This document shows, piece by piece, positions 26,327 to 35,482 of a DNA stretch of 64,000 nt; positions within the stretch are counted from its first letter, which is position 1; each line of letters begins with the position of its first letter. The DNA is taken from the NCBI RefSeq assembly GCF_002946835.1, contig NZ_CP026652.1, positions 2,108,001 to 2,172,000 on the forward strand. The letters run 5' to 3'. Source of the DNA: Streptomyces dengpaensis (GTDB taxonomy: Bacteria; Actinomycetota; Actinomycetes; Streptomycetales; Streptomycetaceae). Below the pieces are notes generated by a model, which ran no database searches, was not told the DNA's origin, and saw only the letters and a program-made list of their open reading frames with translations. Both the position numbers and the translations under genes were made by a program.

Positions 26327-26428
26327 GGGGTTTTGATGGCGCGGGCCAGGCTCCGGTTCGTCTGCAAGTGCCGCAGCGTCTGCTGCGCTGCCGCACCCCG
26401 GACACCCCCACACACAGGGAGTTCTCTG

Positions 26429-27826
26429 ATGCTGTCTCACACCCTTCAGCCGCGCGCCGGGACCGATCTGCCCGGCCGGCTGGCGCTGTCGGCCGCCACC
26501 TCCCGAGGCGCCCGTCTGGCGACCGCCGACTTCCCTGGCTGGCTCGCCGCGCGCGGCCGGGCCAACGCCTTCCGCGTGGACCGTGTCCCGTTCGCCGAGC
26601 TCCAGGGCTGGTCGTTCGAGGAGCGGACCGGCAACCTCGTGCACCGCAGCGGCCGGTTCTTCACGGTCGAGGGCCTGCACGTCACCGAGCGGGACGGCCC
26701 GTACGGCGACGGCCCGTACGCCGACTGGTACCAGCCGGTCATCAAGCAGCCGGAGGTCGGTGTCCTCGGCATCCTCGTCAAGGAGTTCGACGGGGTCCTC
26801 CACTTCCTGATGCAGGCGAAGATGGAGCCTGGCAACCCGAACCTGCTCCAGCTCTCGCCCACGGTCCAGGCCACCCGCTCCAACTACACCAAGGCGCACC
26901 AGGGCGCGGACGTGAAGTACATCGAGCACTTCGTCGGTCCGGGCCGCGGCCGGGTGATCGCGGACGTGCTGCAGTCCGAGCACGGCTCGTGGTTCTTCCG
27001 CAAGTCCAACCGGAACATGATCGTGGAGGCGTCCGGCGACGTCCCCCTCCTCGACGACTTCTGCTGGCTCACCCTCAGCCAGATCGGCGAACTGCTCCAC
27101 CAGGACAACGTCATCAACATGGACTCGCGCACCGTCCTGTCCTGTCTCCCCTTGCCGCAGACCGCGTCCGGCGCGCTGTTGTCCGACGTGGAGCTGCTGT
27201 CCTGGATCACCGGGGAGCGCTCCCGGCACGACGTGCACGCCGAGCGTGTCCCGCTCGCCGGGCTGCCCGGCTGGCGGCGCGACGAGATGGCGGTCGCGCA
27301 TGAGGAGGGCCGCTACTTCAAGGTGGTGGCGGTGTCCGTGCAGGCGGGCAACCGCGAGGTCACCAGCTGGACCCAGCCCCTGTTCGAGCCGGTCGGCCGG
27401 GGCGTCACCGCGTTCCTCACCCGCGCGTTCGACGGCGTTCCGCACGTCCTGGTGCACGCCCGGGTCGAGGGCGGCTTCCTGGACACCGTGGAGCTGGGGC
27501 CCACGGTCCAGTACACGCCGGGCAACTACGCCCATCTGCCGGAGAAGGAACGTCCGTTGTTCCTCGACACGGTCCTCGACGCGCCCGCGGAACGCGTCCG
27601 TTACGAGGCCGTGCACGCGGAGGAGGGCGGCCGGTTCCTCCATGCCGAGAGCCGTTACCTGCTCGTCGACGCCGACGAGCGCGACGCCCCGCTCGATCCG
27701 CCGCCGGGCTATGCCTGGGTCACCCCCGACCAGTTGACCTGGCTCGTCCGGCACGGCCACTACCTCAACGTCCAGGCCCGTACGCTGCTCGCCTGTCTCA
27801 ACGCCCTGCCGGGGAGGACACCTTGA
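26429..27826 (+). CDS. NDP-hexose 2,3-dehydratase (UrdS/LanS-like)
   Basis: A 465-residue enzyme that starts C-2 deoxygenation of dTDP-4-keto-6-deoxyglucose, giving the 3,4-diketo intermediate. It is an internal duplication: each half (about 15-235 and 250-465) contains the same order of blocks, for example IKQPEVGVLGILVKEFDGVLHFL-type and PLFEPVGRGVTAFLTRAFDG-type strands, SPTVQATRSNY/GPTVQYTPGNY, and a final LLSCLP/LLACLN. AGGGAG precedes ATG 26429. Its stop overlaps the TTG start of the 3-ketoreductase. Confidence 0.94.
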   Translation: MLSHTLQPRAGTDLPGRLALSAATSRGARLATADFPGWLAARGRANAFRVDRVPFAELQGWSFEERTGNLVHRSGRFFTVEGLHVTERDGPYGDGPYADWYQPVIKQPEVGVLGILVKEFDGVLHFLMQAKMEPGNPNLLQLSPTVQATRSNYTKAHQGADVKYIEHFVGPGRGRVIADVLQSEHGSWFFRKSNRNMIVEASGDVPLLDDFCWLTLSQIGELLHQDNVINMDSRTVLSCLPLPQTASGALLSDVELLSWITGERSRHDVHAERVPLAGLPGWRRDEMAVAHEEGRYFKVVAVSVQAGNREVTSWTQPLFEPVGRGVTAFLTRAFDGVPHVLVHARVEGGFLDTVELGPTVQYTPGNYAHLPEKERPLFLDTVLDAPAERVRYEAVHAEEGGRFLHAESRYLLVDADERDAPLDPPPGYAWVTPDQLTWLVRHGHYLNVQARTLLACLNALPGRTP

Positions 27827-28866
27827 GCGCGCCCGTACGGATCGGGGTGCTCGGCTGCGCGGACATCGCGGTCCGCCGGATGCTGCCCGCCTTCGCCGCG
27901 TCCGGTGACTGGGAGATCGCCGCGGTCGCCAGCCGTGACCTCACCAAGGCCGGACGAGTCGCGGAACGCTTCGGCTGCCGTCCCGTCCAGGGCTACGCCG
28001 AACTCCTCGAACGCGACGACATCCAGGCCGTGTACGTACCGCTGCCCGCCGCGCTCCACGGCCCCTGGGTGGAGGCCGCGCTCGACGCGGGCCGGCACGT
28101 CCTGGCGGAGAAGCCCCTCACCATGGACCCCGCGAGCACCGAACGGCTGCTCGGTCTCGCCGCCGGGCGGAGGCTCGCGCTGATGGAGAACGTGATGTTC
28201 GTCCATCATCCCCGGCACGAGGCGGTGCGGCGCCTCGTCGCCGACGGGGGGATCGGTGAACTCAGGTCCTTCCACGCCGCGTTCACCATCCCGCCGCTCC
28301 CCGACGACGACATCCGGTACGCCCCCGAGCTGGGCGGCGGCGCCCTGGCCGACGTCGGCCTCTACCCCCTGCGGGCCGCCCTGCACCACCTCGGCCCGGA
28401 CGTCGAGGTGGTCGGCGCCGACCTCTCGCACGGTGCGGGGCGACGGGTCGAGACATCCGGCGCGGCACTGCTGCGCGCCCCCGGCGGCGTCACCGCGCAC
28501 ATCACCTTCGGCATGGACCACGCGTACCGCTCCGCCTACGAACTGTGGGGCAGCGAGGGCCGCGTCACCGTCGACCGCGCCTTCACACCGCCCGCCGGCC
28601 ACGTACCCGTCATCACCGTGCACCGGAGCGCCGGGGCCGAGGAGATCCGGCTCGGCCCGGCGGACCAGGTGGCGCTGACCGTCGACGCGTTCGCGGCGGC
28701 GGTACGGAGCCGGAGCGCACCGGGGGCGGACACGCTGCGGCAGGCGGTGCTGCTGGACGACGTACGACGAGCGGCGACAGGGGGAGGGAAGGGTGACGGC
28801 AAGCCAACGCCATCCGAACAGGCGCGAGTTGGAGCTCTGGCTCATATCGCCCGGCAGCGCGCCTGA
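27823..28866 (+). CDS. NDP-hexose 3-ketoreductase (UrdT/LanT-like)
   Basis: A 347-residue Gfo/Idh/MocA-family oxidoreductase that reduces the C-3 ketone left by the 2,3-dehydratase. It has the N-terminal Rossmann start IGVLGCADIAVRRMLPAF, the catalytic-Lys signature AEKPLTMD and MENVMFVHHPRHEAV. The start is TTG at 27823, supported by GGGGAGG 6 nt upstream and an overlap with the previous stop. Its 3' 74 bp overlap the phosphopantetheinyl transferase gene in another frame. Confidence 0.94.
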   Translation: MSAPVRIGVLGCADIAVRRMLPAFAASGDWEIAAVASRDLTKAGRVAERFGCRPVQGYAELLERDDIQAVYVPLPAALHGPWVEAALDAGRHVLAEKPLTMDPASTERLLGLAAGRRLALMENVMFVHHPRHEAVRRLVADGGIGELRSFHAAFTIPPLPDDDIRYAPELGGGALADVGLYPLRAALHHLGPDVEVVGADLSHGAGRRVETSGAALLRAPGGVTAHITFGMDHAYRSAYELWGSEGRVTVDRAFTPPAGHVPVITVHRSAGAEEIRLGPADQVALTVDAFAAAVRSRSAPGADTLRQAVLLDDVRRAATGGGKGDGKPTPSEQARVGALAHIARQRA

Positions 28867-29545
28867 CTCCCGGGCGTTCGCGCTCGACGAGCTGGATGAG
28901 CACGAGCGGCGGCGGGCCCGCACCTTCCGGCGTCCCGCCGATCGCACCCTGTACGTGGCGGCGCACATCGCGCTGCGCCGGGTGCTCGCCCCGTACGTGG
29001 GGGCACCGGCGAGGGAGCTCGTCTTCGGCCGCGCGGACTGCCCCCGCTGCGGCGGCCCGCACGGCAGGCCCGTGGTCGAGGCGCGGGGTCCGGTCCCGCA
29101 CTTCTCCCTCTCGCACAGTCACGGCAGGGCGCTCATCGCGGTGTCCGCCCGGCCGGTCGGCGCCGATGTGGAGCGCGTGCCCGGCCCGGAGCGGGTGGAT
29201 GTCTGCCTGCCGTCCCTTCATCCCTATGAGCAGGCCCAGTTGACGCGTCTTCAGGGGCCGGAGCGGCAGGCCGGTTTCGCCCGGATCTGGGCGCGCAAGG
29301 AGGCGTACCTCAAGGGGACGGGCGCCGGGATCGGCCGGTGGATGTCCGAGGTGTACGTCGGTGACGGCGCCCAGGGCGCCCCGCGGGGGCCGGACGGCTG
29401 GACCGTACGCGATGTGCCGTGCCCGGCGGGCCATGCGGCGGCCGTGGCGGTGCGCGGCGCACCGCCCACGCACATCGTCGTGCGTGAACTGCCCCTGGAG
29501 GCGCTCCTGGTTACCGATCAGCGGCTGGAAAGGGCACACGCATGA
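28793..29545 (+). CDS. 4'-phosphopantetheinyl transferase, Sfp type
   Basis: A 250-residue enzyme that loads the phosphopantetheine arm from CoA onto carrier proteins. The key motifs are FSLSHSHGRALIAVS, GADVERV (Mg-binding Asp/Glu) and the WARKEAYLKGTGAG signature. The GTG start at 28793 follows GGGGAGGG and lies inside the upstream gene; homology (ELELWLISPG) begins before that gene ends, so the 74-bp overlap is real. It probably activates the cluster ACP. It overlaps the carboxylase start by 4 bp (ATGA). Confidence 0.9.
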   Translation: MTASQRHPNRRELELWLISPGSAPDSRAFALDELDEHERRRARTFRRPADRTLYVAAHIALRRVLAPYVGAPARELVFGRADCPRCGGPHGRPVVEARGPVPHFSLSHSHGRALIAVSARPVGADVERVPGPERVDVCLPSLHPYEQAQLTRLQGPERQAGFARIWARKEAYLKGTGAGIGRWMSEVYVGDGAQGAPRGPDGWTVRDVPCPAGHAAAVAVRGAPPTHIVVRELPLEALLVTDQRLERAHA

Positions 29546-31110
29546 CCATCATCGACGAGCGACGGCCCGCCACCCAGGCGGAGGATCTGGCGAGGATCAA
29601 GCGGGAGGCGCGGGAGGGGCCCAGCCGGCGGGCGACCGAGGCGCAGCATGCCAAGGGCAAGCTGACCGCGCGGGAGCGCATCGAGCTGCTGCTGGACGCC
29701 GGCTCGTTCCAGGAGGTCGAGCAGCTGCGGCGGCACCGGGCGACCGGGTTCGGGCTGGAGGCGAAGAAGCCGTACACCGACGGTGTCGTCACCGGCTGGG
29801 GCACGGTGGAGGGCCGTACGGTCTTCGTGTACGCCCATGACTTCCGGATCTTCGGCGGCGCGCTTGGCGAGGCGCATGCCACGAAGATCCACAAGATCAT
29901 GGACATGGCCATCGCGGCCGGTGCGCCACTGGTGTCGCTGAACGACGGCGCGGGCGCCCGGATCCAGGAGGGCGTGTCCGCCCTGGCCGGCTACGGCGGC
30001 ATCTTCCAGCGCAATACCAAGGCGTCCGGTGTCATCCCGCAGATCAGCGTGATGCTCGGCCCGTGCGCGGGCGGCGCGGCCTACAGCCCCGCCCTGACCG
30101 ACTTCGTGTTCATGGTCCGCGACACCTCGCAGATGTTCATCACCGGCCCGGACGTCGTCAAGGCGGTCACCGGCGAGGAGATCACCCAGAACGGCCTGGG
30201 CGGCGCCGACGTGCACGCCGAGACGTCCGGCGTCTGCCACTTCGCCTACGACGACGAGGAGACCTGCATCGCCGAGGTGCGCTACCTCCTGTCGATGCTC
30301 CCGCAGAACAACCGCGAGAACCCCCCGCGCGTCGGCTCCGAGGACCCGGCCGACCGCCGCTCGGACGTCCTGCTCGACCTGGTCCCCGCGGACGGCAACC
30401 GCCCCTACGACATGGCCAAGGTCATCGAGGAACTCGTCGACGACGGCGACTACCTCGAAGTCCACGAACGCTGGGCCCGCAACATCATCTGCGCACTGGC
30501 CCGCCTCGACGGCCAGGTCGTCGGCATCGTCGCCAACCAGCCGCAGACCCTCGCCGGCGTCCTCGACATCAAGGCCAGCGAGAAGGCGGCACGCTTCGTA
30601 CAGCTCTGCGACGCCTTCAGCATCCCGCTCGTGACCCTGCTCGACGTGCCGGGCTTCCTGCCGGGGGTGGGCCAGGAGCATGGCGGGATCATCCGGCACG
30701 GCGCGAAGCTCCTGTACGCCTACTGCAACGCGACCGTGCCGAGGATCTCGCTCGTCCTCAGGAAGGCCTACGGGGGCGCGTACATCGTCATGGACTCGCA
30801 GTCCATCGGCGCCGATCTGGCGTACGCCTGGCCGACGAACGAGATCGCCGTCATGGGCGCGGAGGGCGCCACGGGCGTCGTCTTCCGCCGTCAGATCGCC
30901 GCCGCCGACGACCCCGAGGCCCTGCGTGCCCAGCTGGTCAAGGAGTACAAGGCCGAGCTGATGCACCCCTACTACGCGGCCGAGCGGGGCCTGGTCGACG
31001 ACGTCATCGACCCGGCCGAAACCCGGTCGGTGCTGATCCGCTCTCTGGCCATGCTGCACACCAAGCACGCGGACCTGCCGCCCCGCAAGCACGGCAACCC
31101 GCCGCAGTGA
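29542..31110 (+). CDS. acyl-CoA carboxylase beta (carboxyltransferase) subunit
   Basis: A 522-residue biotin-dependent carboxyltransferase that makes malonyl-CoA (or methylmalonyl-CoA) from carboxybiotin. It carries the two crotonase-fold halves with GGALGEAHATKIHKIMD, SLNDGAGARIQEGV, GPCAGGAAYSPALTDF in the first and LLDVPGFLPGVGQEHGGIIRHGAKL, RKAYGGAYIVM in the second. No biotin-carboxylase alpha subunit gene is nearby, so the housekeeping one must be shared. In angucycline clusters such genes (JadN/LanP-like) raise malonyl-CoA supply. It is the last gene of the cluster operon. Confidence 0.94.
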   Translation: MTIIDERRPATQAEDLARIKREAREGPSRRATEAQHAKGKLTARERIELLLDAGSFQEVEQLRRHRATGFGLEAKKPYTDGVVTGWGTVEGRTVFVYAHDFRIFGGALGEAHATKIHKIMDMAIAAGAPLVSLNDGAGARIQEGVSALAGYGGIFQRNTKASGVIPQISVMLGPCAGGAAYSPALTDFVFMVRDTSQMFITGPDVVKAVTGEEITQNGLGGADVHAETSGVCHFAYDDEETCIAEVRYLLSMLPQNNRENPPRVGSEDPADRRSDVLLDLVPADGNRPYDMAKVIEELVDDGDYLEVHERWARNIICALARLDGQVVGIVANQPQTLAGVLDIKASEKAARFVQLCDAFSIPLVTLLDVPGFLPGVGQEHGGIIRHGAKLLYAYCNATVPRISLVLRKAYGGAYIVMDSQSIGADLAYAWPTNEIAVMGAEGATGVVFRRQIAAADDPEALRAQLVKEYKAELMHPYYAAERGLVDDVIDPAETRSVLIRSLAMLHTKHADLPPRKHGNPPQ

Positions 31111-31157
31111 CCGGGCCCGGCTCCCCGCGGCCGCCGACGGCGACACCAGAACAGTCG

Positions 31158-31775
<618 letters not shown>

Positions 31776-31830
31776 TCACAGCGGGCGGTTCCGATGAGTT
31801 CGCCGGGCGCGCATGGTCTAAGCATGCGAG

Positions 31831-31848
31831 GGCGGCGGCACCGCCGCC
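31831..31848 (+). promoter_or_regulatory. perfect hairpin in the 5' leader of the small gene
   Basis: GGCGGCGG-CA-CCGCCGCC is an 8-bp perfect inverted repeat ending 32 bp before ATG 31881, in the divergent gap 31629-31880. It could fold in the mRNA leader or act as an operator. The gap also carries a TCTAAG hexamer (31817-31822) as a possible -10. Confidence 0.35.
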
Positions 31849-31880
31849 GACACTCATCGCATCCGACGTGGAGGTGCGCC

Positions 31881-32075
31881 ATGTGTTCCCACCGGTCTTC
31901 GTGCCCGTCCGCGGACTCCCATGCCCCGCACATCGTGGCGGCCCATCCCGAGCAGGGCTGGAACCTCCTGTGCAACGGCGCGATCGTCTTCGACGACAGC
32001 GGCGAACTGCTGCCCGACGGCAGCGTGGTCGCTCCGCACCGGGTGTACGCCGAGCAGCTGGCCGTCGCGGCCTGA
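31881..32075 (+). CDS. small conserved protein (DUF5999-like)
   Basis: A 64-residue protein, MCSHRSSCPSADSHAPHIVA..., with Cys and His residues near the N-terminus (CSHxxxCP) and a C-terminal stretch with HRVYAEQLAVAA. Proteins of this size and pattern (DUF5999) are widespread in Streptomyces without a known role (memory). GGAGGTG stands directly upstream of ATG. The open frame extends far 5' but the start is clear from the ribosome site. Confidence 0.8.
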   Translation: MCSHRSSCPSADSHAPHIVAAHPEQGWNLLCNGAIVFDDSGELLPDGSVVAPHRVYAEQLAVAA

Positions 32076-32094
32076 TCCACCCCTCCGCCGAGTC

Positions 32095-32493
32095 CTACGG
32101 CAGCACGGCGAAGCCGTCGAGCTCGACCAGGGCCTGTTCGTCCCAGAGGCGGGCGGCGCCGACGACCGCCATCGCGGGGTAGTCGCGGCCCGCCAACTCG
32201 CGCCAGACACGGCCGAGTTCGGGGGCGTGGGCGCGATAGTCGGCGACGTCCGTGGCGTAGACCGTGACCCGGGCGAGGTCCGCCGGGGTGCCGCCCGCGG
32301 CCCGCAAGGCGGTCAGCAGATTCGTCAGCGCCCGCTCGAACTGCTCCGGCAGCGTCCCGTCGACCACCTTCCCGTCCGCGTCGAGCGCCGTCTGGCCCGC
32401 CAGGAAGACGAGGCGGCCGCCGGTCGCGACGACCGCGTGGGAGAAGCCGGTGGGCGGGGAGAGCTCGGGCGGATTGACGCGCTCGGTGGTCAT
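32095..32493 (-). CDS. RidA (YjgF/YER057c/UK114) family enamine/imine deaminase
   Basis: A 132-residue trimeric hydrolase of reactive enamine/imine intermediates. Typical features are FSHAVVATGGRLVFLAGQ, the LLTALRAAGGTPADLARVTVY block with the conserved Arg region, and PAMAVVGAARLWDEQALVELDGFAVL (conserved Glu). It is coupled to the acyl-CoA dehydrogenase gene (ATGA overlap at 32490-32493). In an aminobenzoyl-CoA pathway it could hydrolyse the imine formed after ring reduction, a good fit to the neighbourhood but inferred. Confidence 0.88.
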   Translation of the reverse strand: MTTERVNPPELSPPTGFSHAVVATGGRLVFLAGQTALDADGKVVDGTLPEQFERALTNLLTALRAAGGTPADLARVTVYATDVADYRAHAPELGRVWRELAGRDYPAMAVVGAARLWDEQALVELDGFAVLP

Positions 32494-33617
32494 GACGCCT
32501 CCTCTGCCGCGTACAACTCCTTGGCGATGATCGCGCGTTGCACCTCGCTCGCACCCTCGTAGATACGGGGTGCCCGCACCTCCCGGTAGAGGTGTTCGAG
32601 GAGATGGCCACGGCGCAGGGCGCGGGCCCCGTGCAGTTGGACCGCCGCGTCGACGACGTACTGGGCCGTCTCGGTGGCCAGCAGCTTCGCCATCGCGGCG
32701 CGCTGGGGTACGTCCGGGGCCCCTTCGTCGTACGCCGCCGCGGCCGCGTACACCATCAGACGGGCCGCCTCCGTACGCAGCGCCATCTCGGCGACCTGGT
32801 GGGCCACCGTCTGAAGGTCCCTCAACTTGCCGCCGAAGGCGTCCCTTTGAGCGGTGTGCTCAAGGGTCGCGTCCAGCGCAGCCCGCGCCATGCCGACCGC
32901 GAAGGCGCCGACGCTCGGCCGGAAGAGGTTGAGGGTGTGCATGGCGACCCGGAAACCGTGGTCGGGTTCACCGAGAACGTCGTCGGCGGTCACCGGTACG
33001 GCGTCGAAGGCGAGGGCTCCGATCGGGTGCGGCGAGAGCATGTCGAGCGGGGTGCCGGTGAGGCCCGGGCGGTCGGCGGGGACGAGGAAGGCGGTGACGC
33101 CACGGGCTCCGGCGCCGGGGGTGGTTCGCGCGAAGACGGTGTAGAAGTCGGCCTCGGGCGCGTTCGAGATCCAGCACTTCTCGCCGGTCAGGCGCCAGCC
33201 GTCGGGGCCGTCCTCGTCCGCCCTGAGCGCCAGCGCGGCCGCGTCGGACCCGGCACCGGGCTCGCTGAGCGCGAAGGCGGCCACCGCACCGCCGTCCGCG
33301 ACCTGGGGCAGCCAGCGCTCGCGCTGGTCCTGGGTCCCGTACGCATGGACGGGGTGCGCGCCCAGCCCTTGGAGGGCAAGCGCGGTCTCGGCTTCGGTAC
33401 ACGCCTGGGCCAGCGACTCGCGCATCAGGCAGAGGTCCAGCGCCCCGGAGGTGAACAGGCGGGCGAGCAGGCCCAGTCTGCCCAGTTCGGCGACGAGGGG
33501 GCGGTTGACGTGGCCCGCCTCGCCCTTCTCCGCCAGGGGACGCAGGATTTCCGCCGCCAGCGTGCGCAGCTCGGCACACCAGGCGGTCTGTGCCGGATCA
33601 AGCGAGAATGCGGTCAT
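32490..33617 (-). CDS. acyl-CoA dehydrogenase
   Basis: A 375-residue FAD-dependent dehydrogenase. It shows AFALSEPGAGSDAAAL, EKCWISNAPEADFYTVFART, the catalytic-base region QLHGARALRRGHLLEHLYREVRAP and IYEGASEVQRAIIAKELY, all family hallmarks. Start 33617 is set by GAGAGGA and homology; the frame is open 36 bp further. It is divergent from the CoA ligase gene, with a palindromic motif between, and is followed by RidA. It probably acts in ring-fragment beta-oxidation of the aromatic pathway. Confidence 0.92.
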   Translation of the reverse strand: MTAFSLDPAQTAWCAELRTLAAEILRPLAEKGEAGHVNRPLVAELGRLGLLARLFTSGALDLCLMRESLAQACTEAETALALQGLGAHPVHAYGTQDQRERWLPQVADGGAVAAFALSEPGAGSDAAALALRADEDGPDGWRLTGEKCWISNAPEADFYTVFARTTPGAGARGVTAFLVPADRPGLTGTPLDMLSPHPIGALAFDAVPVTADDVLGEPDHGFRVAMHTLNLFRPSVGAFAVGMARAALDATLEHTAQRDAFGGKLRDLQTVAHQVAEMALRTEAARLMVYAAAAAYDEGAPDVPQRAAMAKLLATETAQYVVDAAVQLHGARALRRGHLLEHLYREVRAPRIYEGASEVQRAIIAKELYAAEEAS

Positions 33618-33667
33618 CGCCGGTCCTCTCTCCCCGTCGGTCACCTCACCCACGCTATCGCGGACCG

Positions 33668-33695
33668 TTGACTGTCGTCACCAACCCGATACGCT
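33668..33695 (+). promoter_or_regulatory. sigma70-like promoter overlapping a palindromic operator
   Basis: TTGACT (33668-33673), a 16-bp spacer and TACGCT (33690-33695) form a plausible vegetative promoter for the CoA ligase gene at 33740. The -35 lies inside TGACTGTCGTCAC (33669-33681), an inverted repeat that recurs upstream of the enoyl-CoA hydratase/monooxygenase operon (39538-39551). A repressor bound here would block the -35, fitting the PaaX-type regulator encoded downstream. Confidence 0.65.
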
Positions 33696-33739
33696 CCTTG
33701 TGCGAGCCCACTACCACCACGGCAAGGGGGCGAACCGTC

Positions 33740-35455
33740 ATGGACCCCAGGGACACCAGCGCTCACGCGGACGCGGACGCCGGCGTAAACGCTTACGCAA
33801 ACGCTTACGCCTCCGCCCACGTCGACACCTTCGCGCGCGACAACCTCCCTCCCCCCGAGCACTGGCCCGAGCTCCACTTCGATCTGCCGGAGCTGCGCTA
33901 CCCCGATCGGCTGAACTGCGCCGCCGAGTTGCTGGACCACGCCCGCCCCGAGCGCCCGGTCTTCCGTACGGCGGCCGGCGACCCGTGGACGTACGGGCAG
34001 CTCCGCGCGCGGGTCGACCGCATCGCCCATGCGCTGACCGGCGAACTGGGCATCGTCCCGGGCAACCGGGTACTGCTGCGCGGGCCCACCACACCGTGGC
34101 TCGCCGCGTGCTGGCTTGCGGTCCTGAAGGCGGGCGCGGTCGCCGTCACCGTGCTGGCGCAGCAGCGCCCGCACGAGCTGACCACGATGTGCGAGATCGC
34201 GCGGGTGACGCACGCCCTGTGCGACGTACGGTCGCTCGACGACCTGGTGACGGCCAAGATCCCGGGGCTGCGGGTCACCACGTACGGCGGTGACGAGCCC
34301 GACGACCTGCTGCTGCGGATCACGGGCGTTCCGGACGAGCCCTTCACGGCCGTGGACACGGCCGCCGACGACGTCGCCCTGATCGCGTTCACCTCGGGTA
34401 CCACCGGCCGGCCCAAAGGCTGTATGCACTTCCACCGCGATGTGCTGGCGATAGCGGACACCTTCTCGAAGCATGTGTTGCGACCACACGAGGACGATGT
34501 CTTCGCGGGCAGTCCGCCGCTGGGTTTCACCTTTGGGCTCGGCGGTCTCGTCGTCTTCCCGATGCGCGCCGGCGCCAGCGCCCTGCTGCTCGAACAGGCG
34601 GGTCCCCAGCAGCTGTTGCCCGCGATCGGCGAGCACCGCGTCTCCGTGCTGTTCACCGCGCCGACGGCCTACCGGGCGATGCTGGCGAAGCTGGACGGAC
34701 ACGACACCGGCTCGCTGCGGCGCTGTGTGTCCGCGGGCGAGAACCTTCCCGCCTCGACCTGGCAGGCCTGGCACACCCGCACCGGGCTGCGCATCATCAA
34801 CGGCATCGGCGCCACCGAACTGCTGCACATCTTCATCTCCGCCGCCGACGAACACATCCGCCCCGGCACCACGGGCGTCCCGGTACCGGGATGGCACGCG
34901 CGCGTGGTCGACGCCGAGGGGGCGCCGGTGCCGGACGGCGAGCCCGGGCTGCTCGCGGTGCGCGGCCCGGTCGGCTGCCGCTATCTCGCCGACCCACGGC
35001 AGCGGGAATACGTACGCCACGGCTGGAACATCACCGGCGACGCCTATGTGCGCGAGCCCGACGGCTACTTCCGGTACGTCGCGCGCGCCGACGACATGAT
35101 CATCTCGTCCGGGTACAACATCGCGGGCCCGGAGGTCGAGGACGCGCTGCTGCGTCACCCGGACGTGGTCGAGACGGCGGTCGTAGGGCGGCCCGACGAG
35201 GCGCGCGGGCAGGTCGTGGTGGCGTACGCGGTCCTGCGCCCGGGCGCGCACCAGGACGCGGAGGCGCTGCGCGCCTTCCTCAAGTCCCAGCTCGTGCCGT
35301 ACAAATGCCCCCGCGAGATCCTGTTCCTGGACGCGCTGCCGCGCACCGCGACGGGGAAGCTCCAGCGGTTCCGGCTGCGTACCGACATCCCCGTGGGCGC
35401 CCCGCCGCCGTCCGCCCCGGAGGGTGATATGTCCCCGGACGGCGACCCCAAGTGA
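33740..35455 (+). CDS. aryl-CoA ligase (2-aminobenzoate/benzoate-CoA ligase type)
   Basis: A 571-residue adenylate-forming ligase that activates an aromatic acid with ATP and CoA. The P-loop is FTSGTTGRPKGCMHFH; later motifs are NGIGATELLHIFIS, the hinge YFRYVARADDMIISSGYNIAGPEVE-type stretch and the catalytic Lys in PRTATGKLQRF. The neighbouring aminobenzoyl-CoA monooxygenase fusion makes 2-aminobenzoate the best substrate guess. The N-terminal tail is coded by two tandem copies of AAACGCTTACGC (33787-33810), giving NAYANAYA. Start ATG 33740 follows AAGGGGG. Confidence 0.9.
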   Translation: MDPRDTSAHADADAGVNAYANAYASAHVDTFARDNLPPPEHWPELHFDLPELRYPDRLNCAAELLDHARPERPVFRTAAGDPWTYGQLRARVDRIAHALTGELGIVPGNRVLLRGPTTPWLAACWLAVLKAGAVAVTVLAQQRPHELTTMCEIARVTHALCDVRSLDDLVTAKIPGLRVTTYGGDEPDDLLLRITGVPDEPFTAVDTAADDVALIAFTSGTTGRPKGCMHFHRDVLAIADTFSKHVLRPHEDDVFAGSPPLGFTFGLGGLVVFPMRAGASALLLEQAGPQQLLPAIGEHRVSVLFTAPTAYRAMLAKLDGHDTGSLRRCVSAGENLPASTWQAWHTRTGLRIINGIGATELLHIFISAADEHIRPGTTGVPVPGWHARVVDAEGAPVPDGEPGLLAVRGPVGCRYLADPRQREYVRHGWNITGDAYVREPDGYFRYVARADDMIISSGYNIAGPEVEDALLRHPDVVETAVVGRPDEARGQVVVAYAVLRPGAHQDAEALRAFLKSQLVPYKCPREILFLDALPRTATGKLQRFRLRTDIPVGAPPPSAPEGDMSPDGDPK

Positions 35456-35466
35456 TCTTCGCGCAC

Positions 35467-35482
35467 TAGAGTGATCAACGTG
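35467..35482 (+). promoter_or_regulatory. -10 element placing the transcript start at the GTG codon
   Basis: TAGAGT (35467-35472) fits the Streptomyces -10 (TAnnnT) and stands 7 nt before GTG 35480, where transcription would begin. There is no ribosome site before this GTG, so the regulator gene is probably read from a leaderless mRNA as well as from ligase read-through. Confidence 0.5.

Larger units (their letters stand above)
1..31110. other. angucycline-type type II polyketide cluster with deoxysugar genes
   Basis: The block contains a full minimal type II PKS (KS-alpha, KS-beta, ACP), a C-9 type ketoreductase, a two-domain aromatase, a TcmI-type cyclase and two FAD hydroxylases, one fused to an SDR. 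With three GT1 glycosyltransferases and about eight dTDP-deoxysugar enzymes, this composition and gene order is the one known from urdamycin and landomycin clusters. Regulators, two efflux pumps, a phosphopantetheinyl transferase and an acyl-CoA carboxylase beta chain are included. The left edge is not in the window because the first regulator is cut; the right edge is placed after the carboxylase. The exact product is inferred, not shown. Confidence 0.88.

Noticed and set aside
26189..27760. 523-codon minus-strand frame over the 2,3-dehydratase and the orphan right end
   Set aside because: No TnpB motifs appear in it, so it does not supply a nuclease for the orphan right end; it is a GC shadow.
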